In this document: positions 41,729 through 46,991 of the stretch, one piece after another | How the letters are laid out: the number at the start of each line of letters is the position of its first letter | Numbering within the stretch: position 1 is the first letter of the stretch | Assembly (NCBI GenBank): GCA_903929755.1 | Contig: CAIYVZ010000173.1 | Span: forward strand, 1 to 46,991 | Direction: 5' to 3' | Source of the DNA: an uncultured Acidobacteriia bacterium | GTDB lineage: Bacteria > Acidobacteriota > Terriglobia > Bryobacterales > Bryobacteraceae | Length of the DNA: 46,991 nucleotides | Program-made: the position numbers and the translations under genes | The notes under the pieces: model-generated | What the model was told of the DNA's origin: nothing | The model's input: only the letters and a program-made list of their open reading frames with translations | Database searches by the model: none

Positions 41729-43056
41729 TACGCTGCCAACCCATTTCCTGTTACCAAGCGGGACCCAATGTTCTCGTACGGGCAGGGTTTGCCGTCCAAA
41801 TGGGCTTCGAATTCTTCACGGAATTTCTCCACGATCGCGATGGTCGGCATGGCCGCCGCATCACCCAGCGGACAGAAGGTCCGCCCCAACATGTTCCGGG
41901 AAAGATCACCAATCATGACGATGTCACTGCGCTGCCCCTGGCCTTCATGGAACCGGGTGAGCAACTTCTTCAGCCAGGTGGTGCCTTCACGGCACGGGAT
42001 GCACCAGCCGCAGCTTTCGTGCGCATAGAAGCGCATGATGCGGAGAGCAAAGTTCACCATGCAGGTGTCCTCATCCAGAACCACCACGCCGCCGGAGCCG
42101 AGCATCGACTTCGCCGCTGCCACGGTATCGTAATCCATGGCCAGATCGCACTCGTCGGCCTTCAGAATCGGGCAGGATGAACCGCCCGGGACCACTGCTT
42201 TGAGTTTTTTGCCGCCCCGAATGCCGCCGCCAACTTCGTTGATCATGCGCATCAGGTTGAAGCCCATGGGCAGTTCGTACACACCGGGCTTGTTGACATG
42301 ACCCGACAGGCAGAACATACGCGTGCCACCGTTCTTCGGAGTCCCCAGGCCGGCATACCACAGACCACCGTTGAGGATGATGGCGGGCACAGCACAGAAA
42401 GTTTCCACGTTATTCAGAATGGTGGGGCACTGGTAGGCGCCCGCCACTGCCGGGAAGGGGGGCCGGATGCGGGGATTGCCGCGCTTGCCTTCCAGAGATT
42501 CCAGCAGCGCCGATTCTTCGCCGCATTCGTAGGCACCGGCGCCGGAGTGCGTCGCCAGGTGGAACTTGATGCCCTTGCCGAGGATGTTGTCGCCGAGGTA
42601 ACCCTTCGCGTACGCTTCGTCAATGGCTTTATCCATCACCCCAATGAGGTAGCGGAATTCACCACGGATGTAAATGTAGCCCTGCTGCGCGCCAACGGCG
42701 AGACCAGCGATGAGCACGCCCTCGATCAACTGGTGCGGATCGAATTCGATGAGCAGGCGATCTTTACAGGTGCCGGGTTCTGATTCATCGGCATTGACAA
42801 CAATGTACTTGGGCTTGGGTGAGGTGCGGGGCACGAAGCCCCACTTCATGCCAGTAGGGAAGCCTGCGCCGCCGCGGCCGCGAAGGATGGAGGTCTTCAC
42901 TTCGCCGATAATCTCGTCCTGCGTCATGCCGGTGGCTTTTTCAAAGCCTTTGTAGCCGTCGGTCGCGAGGTACGTATCAATCGACTGGGAATTCGGCAGC
43001 CGGAAACGGCGCGACAGGACCGGCGTTTCCAGCGGACTCGGTGGGTTGTAACGCAT
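41728..43056 (-). CDS. nuoF: NADH-quinone oxidoreductase subunit F
   Basis: This 442-residue flavoprotein subunit accepts hydride from NADH. The NADH/FMN sites are visible: LRGRGGAGFPTGMKWGF and VVNADESEPGTCKDRLL, then GAYECGEESALLESLEG. The [4Fe-4S] site near the C terminus is ESCGWCIPCREGTTWL with a downstream Cys in GRTFCPLGDAA. It overlaps nuoE and nuoG by one base. Confidence 0.96.
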   Translation of the reverse strand: MRYNPPSPLETPVLSRRFRLPNSQSIDTYLATDGYKGFEKATGMTQDEIIGEVKTSILRGRGGAGFPTGMKWGFVPRTSPKPKYIVVNADESEPGTCKDRLLIEFDPHQLIEGVLIAGLAVGAQQGYIYIRGEFRYLIGVMDKAIDEAYAKGYLGDNILGKGIKFHLATHSGAGAYECGEESALLESLEGKRGNPRIRPPFPAVAGAYQCPTILNNVETFCAVPAIILNGGLWYAGLGTPKNGGTRMFCLSGHVNKPGVYELPMGFNLMRMINEVGGGIRGGKKLKAVVPGGSSCPILKADECDLAMDYDTVAAAKSMLGSGGVVVLDEDTCMVNFALRIMRFYAHESCGWCIPCREGTTWLKKLLTRFHEGQGQRSDIVMIGDLSRNMLGRTFCPLGDAAAMPTIAIVEKFREEFEAHLDGKPCPYENIGSRLVTGNGLAA

Positions 43057-43577
43057 CAGCAGCTCACCTTTTTCACGTCAGTAATCTCTTCGGGTTTTTT
43101 GCCCGCTGCCAAACCGTCCAGCAGCTTGTCCAGCTGCCCGGGGGTCACGAAGTGGTAGAAATCGTAGTTCACCTGCACGGCCGGGGCCCAGGAGCAAGCG
43201 CCTATGCATTCCACTTCTTCCAGCGAAATGCGCCCGTCAGCGGAGTTCTGCTTGTGGCCAATGCCAGTTTTTTTGCAGGCCTGTTCCCAAAGTTCAGCAC
43301 CACCCACCAGCAGGCAGGAGATGTTGGTGCAGATCTGGACGTGGAATTTGCCCTGCGGTTTCTTGTGAAGCATCGAGTAGAACCCGACCACTTCATCAAC
43401 CTGCAGCTGCGTGACGCCACAACGCTTTGCTACTTCTTCGATCAGTTCCTGCGTGATCGCTTCGGTTTCATCCTGTGCGTAAACCAGCATGGGAATCACA
43501 GCCGACCGCTTCCTGTCTGCGGGGTATTTGGCCAGGAATTTCTCGAACCGTGCTTCGAGTTCGGGGGAAAAAGTCAT
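43056..43577 (-). CDS. nuoE: NADH-quinone oxidoreductase subunit E
   Basis: This 173-residue thioredoxin-like subunit has one [2Fe-2S] centre. The four ligands are in VQICTNISCLLVGG and VECIGACSWAPAVQVN. The N-terminal helical part (KRCGVTQLQVDEVVGFYSML) is typical. It lies five bases after nuoD and overlaps nuoF by one base. Confidence 0.95.
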   Translation of the reverse strand: MTFSPELEARFEKFLAKYPADRKRSAVIPMLVYAQDETEAITQELIEEVAKRCGVTQLQVDEVVGFYSMLHKKPQGKFHVQICTNISCLLVGGAELWEQACKKTGIGHKQNSADGRISLEEVECIGACSWAPAVQVNYDFYHFVTPGQLDKLLDGLAAGKKPEEITDVKKVSC

Positions 43578-43582
43578 CGTCG

Positions 43583-44794
43583 TTACCGGTCCGTATCTCC
43601 CAGAACAAAGTCCATGCTGCCCAGAGCCGCAATCACGTCAGCGATCAGAGTTCCCTCGATCAGCTTGCCGGTGCATTGCAGGTTTCCGAAGCTTGGGCCG
43701 CGCCAGTGAACGCGGAATGGCTTCTGGGTGCCGTCGCTCACCATGTAGCAACCCACTTCACCGCGGGGCGATTCCACAGCCTGATAAACCTCGCCTTCCG
43801 GAACCCGGAAGCCTTCGGTCACAATTTTGAAGTGGTAGATGAGGCTTTCCATCTGGGTCTTCATCTTTTCGCGATCCGGCAGAACAACTCCGGGCGCGTC
43901 GGCCTGGTGGGAACCGGACGGCATTCCTTCCAGCGCCTGGCGGATGATTTTTGTGGACTGCCGCATCTCTTCCACGCGCAGCAGGTAACGTGCGTAAACG
44001 TCGTTTTCCGTGCGGGTGGGAACTTCGAAATCAAACTTTTCGTAGCTGGAGTAAGGAGAATCCTTACGGGCATCAACCTTCAGGCCGGCGGCGCGCAGCA
44101 TGGGCCCGGTAACACCCAGGTCCAGCATGTCTTCGAGCGAAATGTAGCCAACGCCCTTGGTGCGGCCAATCCAGATCTGGTTGTTGGTGAGCAGATTTTC
44201 GTACTGGTCAATGCGCTCGGGGAAGATATCGATGAAATCCTTCACCCTCTTCTGCCAGCCGCGGGGCGCGGGCAGAGCCAGGCCGCCGATACGGAAGTAG
44301 CTGGTCATCATGCGCTGCCCAGAGAACATTTCGAAGATTCGGAGAATCTCTTCACGTTCACGGAAGCAGTAGAGGAAGACCGACATAGCGCCGATGTCGA
44401 TAGCGTGCGTCGCCAGCCACACCAGGTGGCTGTTGAGGCGGGTGAGTTCGGTCAGCATCACACGCATCCACTGCGCATGCTCCGGGATTTCCAGGCCCAG
44501 CAGCTTTTCGGCGGCCAGACAGTACGTCAGATTGTTCGAAAGCGGGGCCAGGTAGTCGATGCGGTCCGTCAGCGTGACACCCTGCTGGTACGTCTTCACT
44601 TCGAACTCTTTTTCGATACCCGTGTGCAGGAAGCCGATGTCCGGCACGGCCTTGAGAAGCGTTTCGCCGTCGAGTTCCAGCAGCAGACGAAGCACGCCGT
44701 GGGTGGACGGGTGCTGCGGGCCCATGTTGAGGACCATGGTCCGAGTGCTTTTTTGTTTTTCGGTGGTTTCGGTGGCCATTTGCTGAGTTGCCAT
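43583..44794 (-). CDS. nuoD: NADH-quinone oxidoreductase subunit D
   Basis: This 403-residue, 49-kDa-type subunit helps form the quinone site. Key parts are LNMGPQHPSTHGVLRLLLEL, IGFLHTGIEKEFEVKTYQQG with the quinone-site His, and a C-terminal DGTQKPFRVHWRGPSFGNLQ that ends in the conserved SMDFVLGDTDR. It is separate from nuoC, whereas some bacteria fuse the two. The first 15 residues (MATQQMATETTEKQK) are variable, and the second Met at 44779 could be the true start; no good ribosome site distinguishes them. Confidence 0.95.
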   Translation of the reverse strand: MATQQMATETTEKQKSTRTMVLNMGPQHPSTHGVLRLLLELDGETLLKAVPDIGFLHTGIEKEFEVKTYQQGVTLTDRIDYLAPLSNNLTYCLAAEKLLGLEIPEHAQWMRVMLTELTRLNSHLVWLATHAIDIGAMSVFLYCFREREEILRIFEMFSGQRMMTSYFRIGGLALPAPRGWQKRVKDFIDIFPERIDQYENLLTNNQIWIGRTKGVGYISLEDMLDLGVTGPMLRAAGLKVDARKDSPYSSYEKFDFEVPTRTENDVYARYLLRVEEMRQSTKIIRQALEGMPSGSHQADAPGVVLPDREKMKTQMESLIYHFKIVTEGFRVPEGEVYQAVESPRGEVGCYMVSDGTQKPFRVHWRGPSFGNLQCTGKLIEGTLIADVIAALGSMDFVLGDTDR

Positions 44795-44798
44795 TAAC

Positions 44799-45272
44799 TT
44801 AGTACCGGGTCCCCGTGATCGGGTAATCTTTGCGCAACGGGTGCCCTTCCCAGTCTTCGGGCATCATGATGCGGCGAAGATCGGGGTGGTTCAGGAAGGT
44901 GATACCGAAAAGGTCAAACGTTTCGCGTTCGTACCAGTCGGCGCCGCGATACACAGACGTGACGGATTCGATTTGCGGTGTCTGGCCGGAAACGCGGGCT
45001 TTCAGCCGCAGGCGCTGCTTGCCGGCGAGGGCTTGCAGGTGATAAACAACTTCGAAGCGAGGTTCAGCCGGGAATTTGTCCACGCCGGTGACTGAGGTAA
45101 GGCGCTCGAAGCCCAGTTTGTGCTTCACGCGGCCGAGCGCTTCCACGATTTTCGCCGTGTCGATTTCGATGGTGAGTTCGTTGAATTCGAACTTGGCGGT
45201 GGTGGCCAGGTCGGCGAGAGCGGCGACGACGGGGTCCTGCTGAAGGTTTTCCGGGATCATTGCTTGTGCCAT
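44799..45272 (-). CDS. nuoC: NADH-quinone oxidoreductase subunit C
   Basis: This 157-residue, 30-kDa-type subunit of the peripheral arm has the family signature at the C-terminal end: ADWYERETFDLFGITFLNHP, DLRRIMMPEDWEGHPLRKDY. The N-terminal half is less conserved. It overlaps the nuoA stop by one base. NuoB normally lies between nuoA and nuoC; here those two genes touch directly, so nuoB is not in this operon. Confidence 0.95.
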   Translation of the reverse strand: MAQAMIPENLQQDPVVAALADLATTAKFEFNELTIEIDTAKIVEALGRVKHKLGFERLTSVTGVDKFPAEPRFEVVYHLQALAGKQRLRLKARVSGQTPQIESVTSVYRGADWYERETFDLFGITFLNHPDLRRIMMPEDWEGHPLRKDYPITGTRY

Positions 45273-45721
45273 TAGCGTTTTGCCACTTCCTGCAGGAAGC
45301 CTGCGCGGGTCATTTCGCCCAGCACGGTCTTCGGCGTGTGGTCACGGTCGGTGACGGCCCAGTCGAGAACGCCTTTTTTCCAGATGTAAAAGAAGCCCGC
45401 CATGACGAAGGCGACGAAAATGAGCATTTCGAGGAAGGCGAACATTTTGAGCTGCTTGTAAACGACGGCCCAGGGATACAGGAAGATCGCTTCGATATCG
45501 AACAGGATGAACAGCATTGCTACCAGGTAGAACTTCACGCTGAAGCGCTCGCGGGCGTCGCCGAGAGGGTTAATGCCGCACTCGTACGGAGTGTCTTTCA
45601 CTTTGTTCGCAACTTTGCGGCCGATTACGAAGGTCAGCGCGACGAGCGCTGCCGCAATAATCGCCGCAAGTGTGGCCTGTATGAGTACAGGTAGCCATTG
45701 TTCAGCGGGGGTAGTAGGCAT
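45272..45721 (-). CDS. nuoA: NADH-quinone oxidoreductase subunit A
   Basis: This 149-residue membrane subunit has three helices and starts the operon. The Cys-containing quinone-site loop is clear: TPYECGINPLGDARERFSVK. FYLVAMLFILFDIEAIFLYP with acidic residues in the second helix follows. The start at 45721 (MPTTPAEQWLPVL) is chosen; the frame is open up to 45823 but this overlaps thiS and reads poorly. Confidence 0.94.
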   Translation of the reverse strand: MPTTPAEQWLPVLIQATLAAIIAAALVALTFVIGRKVANKVKDTPYECGINPLGDARERFSVKFYLVAMLFILFDIEAIFLYPWAVVYKQLKMFAFLEMLIFVAFVMAGFFYIWKKGVLDWAVTDRDHTPKTVLGEMTRAGFLQEVAKR

Positions 45722-45781
45722 CGGATGTAGTTCGAGACCTGGAACCAGGCCCCAAGGCAATATAATAATCCATGGAAATCT
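45722..45781. promoter_or_regulatory. Divergent nuo/thiS promoter region
   Basis: Only 60 bases separate the nuoA start from the thiS start, so promoters for both must overlap here or extend into coding sequence. TATAAT at 45761-45766 on the plus strand is a good -10 box for thiS, although the matching -35 is weak and the leader would be only about nine bases. No clear promoter for nuo is seen. Confidence 0.4.
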
Positions 45782-45994
45782 GTGGCTGACGAATATTACA
45801 TAACGATCAACGGCGAGAGGCACGATTTTGAGGGCTCTCGGACCCTTCAGGAAGTGGTTTTGGGGCTGAATCTGGAGCCGGAACGGGTGGCGGTAGAGCT
45901 GAATCGGGCCATTGTGAAAAGGCCGCTTTGGGATTCAACGCTGGTGGAGGTAGGGGCGCAGCTGGAGATCGTTCAGTTCGTCGGCGGCGGGTAG
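45782..45994 (+). CDS. thiS: Sulfur carrier protein ThiS
   Basis: This 70-residue ubiquitin-like protein donates sulfur to the thiazole part of thiamine. ITINGERHDFEGSRTLQEVV and LGLNLEPERVAVELNRAIVK fit ThiS, and the chain ends in the required Gly-Gly within IVQFVGGG. The start is a GTG at 45782. ThiG or other thiamine genes would be expected to follow but are not here; the next gene is a PEP-CTERM-like protein. Confidence 0.92.
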   Translation: MADEYYITINGERHDFEGSRTLQEVVLGLNLEPERVAVELNRAIVKRPLWDSTLVEVGAQLEIVQFVGGG

Positions 45995-46100
45995 CAAATT
46001 TACCCATGCTTCGCCAACAAAAACCCGCTTGACATCCCCCCCCAGCAAATATCATGCCATCGGGACGTTCCAGCTGGAACACAACGAAAGGCGGCAACAA

Positions 46101-46640
46101 ATGCTCCGATTTTTTATTTGCGCGATTCTGTCGGCCACTCCGGCAGTAGCCGGGACCATCAACTACACGCTCACCTCCCGAAACCATAGGGTCAGTTTTT
46201 CTGAACTGCAACAGCCCGTTGCTCAACTTCCATGTGCCTTCAGTCACGACTGTTTCAGCACCTACCCAATCGACGTGACGATAGACGGTAGCCTGTTTTC
46301 CTCCTCGATTGTGAGTTTTTACACTCCTGCCAATAGCGGGGCGCTGACCATTCTGCAGGGTTCCACGGTTCTGGTGAACAACGGCGCTGTTGGGAACCTG
46401 CAGATTTTTAGCGGGGGATTGTCAAACCCTACGTTGTTCGAGGTATCGAATTTACAGTTGTTCACGTCGAGTGCAGGATCCCCGCAGTTCGACGAAGCCT
46501 TCGTTCTCAATGCCGTGCTCGACGGGGGCACCTCATCTGGGGATGCACCGGAAGCGAGCACATGGGTATTGTCGTTTTGTGCGTTGCTGACGATCATCCT
46601 CGCGCGTGCGTTCAAGTATCGAACACTCGATCTGAGTTGA
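46101..46640 (+). CDS. PEP-CTERM-like exported protein
   Basis: This 179-residue protein starts at the ATG at 46101 (AAAGG upstream), with a signal peptide MLRFFICAILSATPAVAG. The centre is beta-rich and polar with repeated 'SFYTPANSGALTILQGST'-like stretches. The C-terminal tail, APEASTWVLSFCALLTIIL followed by ARAFKYR, has the plan of a PEP-CTERM sorting signal: a PEx-STW motif, a hydrophobic helix and basic residues, with Ala in place of the usual second Pro. Such proteins are processed by exosortase and often end up in the matrix or outer surface. The gene lies alone next to the right-hand repeat array. Confidence 0.7.
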   Translation: MLRFFICAILSATPAVAGTINYTLTSRNHRVSFSELQQPVAQLPCAFSHDCFSTYPIDVTIDGSLFSSSIVSFYTPANSGALTILQGSTVLVNNGAVGNLQIFSGGLSNPTLFEVSNLQLFTSSAGSPQFDEAFVLNAVLDGGTSSGDAPEASTWVLSFCALLTIILARAFKYRTLDLS

Positions 46641-46867
46641 ATCCGTATGTCGGGTCGGCAGGACGACAGCCCGGAGATTTGCAATTGGCCTGGGTCTCCT
46701 ATAAACCCGTCCCCGGCGCTTGAGCCCGGAGCCAGAGGACCAGCTTGTCGAATCGGAAGCTACCAGACTCATACAACCCGATGACAAACGCGTACACCTC
46801 GCTCTCGGGAATCGTCAATTCGGTCCCGTTTATCGCGAGAAACGTGTAGGTGGGGATTCCGAGGCAT

Positions 46868-46991
46868 GTCGATCAGCATTCCGAAGTGATGTCGATCACG
46901 ATTCCGAGATGAAGCCGATCAGCATTCCGATCTGATGCCGATCACTTTACGAATGTAGTATCGGAATGGTGATCGGCTTCAGATCGGAACG
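46868..46991. repeat. 23-bp phased terminal-repeat array, likely IS21-type ends
   Basis: Four direct copies related to GCCGATCAGCATTCCGA start at 46868, 46891, 46914 and 46937, exactly 23 bases apart. The fourth is degenerate. They are followed by inverted copies: TCGGAATGGTGATCGGC at 46961-46977, and the start of another at 46984, again 23 bases later, where the window ends. Multiple terminal repeats with this sequence flavour are typical of the ends of IS21-family elements. Two such ends seem to face each other at about 46953-46960. The element body lies outside the window. Confidence 0.65.

Overview
The window is a GC-rich chromosomal segment that most resembles a soil Acidobacteriota of the Solibacter/Bryobacter type. 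This is an inference from gene content, not from a marker gene. The evidence is two PQQ-type beta-propeller proteins, a 'STGPRTEEGKAKAR...HGLT' family protein, a TIGR03435-like secreted protein, Tat-exported sugar isomerase and ThuA proteins, a PEP-CTERM-like protein, and a nuo operon split from nuoB and nuoI. I saw no rRNA, tRNA or CRISPR array.

Layout. 1-3009: an AT-richer gene-free edge, then a decayed IS91-type element (tyrosine recombinase plus HUH transposase, carrying frameshifts) and a gene-free tail with a long imperfect inverted repeat. 3010-9203 (+): HGLT-motif protein, secreted PQQ dehydrogenase with an internal cytochrome c domain, an outer-membrane barrel protein whose signal peptide is cut off by an in-frame TGA, a TlpA-type thioredoxin, and DNA polymerase IV. 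9200-14431: a GNAT acetyltransferase with a DUF4062-like partner, two tandem tail-collar (Mdp-like) proteins, a divergent Asp/Asn-hydroxylase/Nif11-like/sulfotransferase fusion, and a YprB-type exonuclease. 14535-19477: membrane glycosyltransferase, galE, a PQQ-propeller protein and a LacI-type regulator that start almost back to back. 19611-25426: DUF4139 protein, a DUF433/DUF5615 pair, RluA-type pseudouridine synthase, a decayed Gfo/Idh/MocA oxidoreductase and a two-lobed double solute-binding protein. 25450-32428: degenerate TIGR03435-like gene, malQ, hicBA, ThuA protein, Tat sugar isomerase, neuC and a methyltransferase. 32549-45721 (-): a twelve-gene complex I operon in the order nuoA-C-D-E-F-G-H-J-K-L-M-N, ending at a clear intrinsic terminator. 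45782-46991: thiS, a PEP-CTERM-like protein, and at the edge a 23-bp-phased repeat array that looks like the multiple terminal repeats of an IS21-type element.

The most original locus is 10157-13149. Two near-identical-architecture tail-collar proteins are divergent from one large protein that joins an iron/2-oxoglutarate hydroxylase fold, a Nif11-like segment (usually a RiPP leader or recognition domain) and a sulfotransferase. This suggests a dedicated modification system in which the collar proteins, or something they carry, are hydroxylated and sulfated. The other strong oddity is that the nuo operon lacks nuoB and nuoI with no gap where they should be. The complex therefore needs those subunits from elsewhere in the genome.
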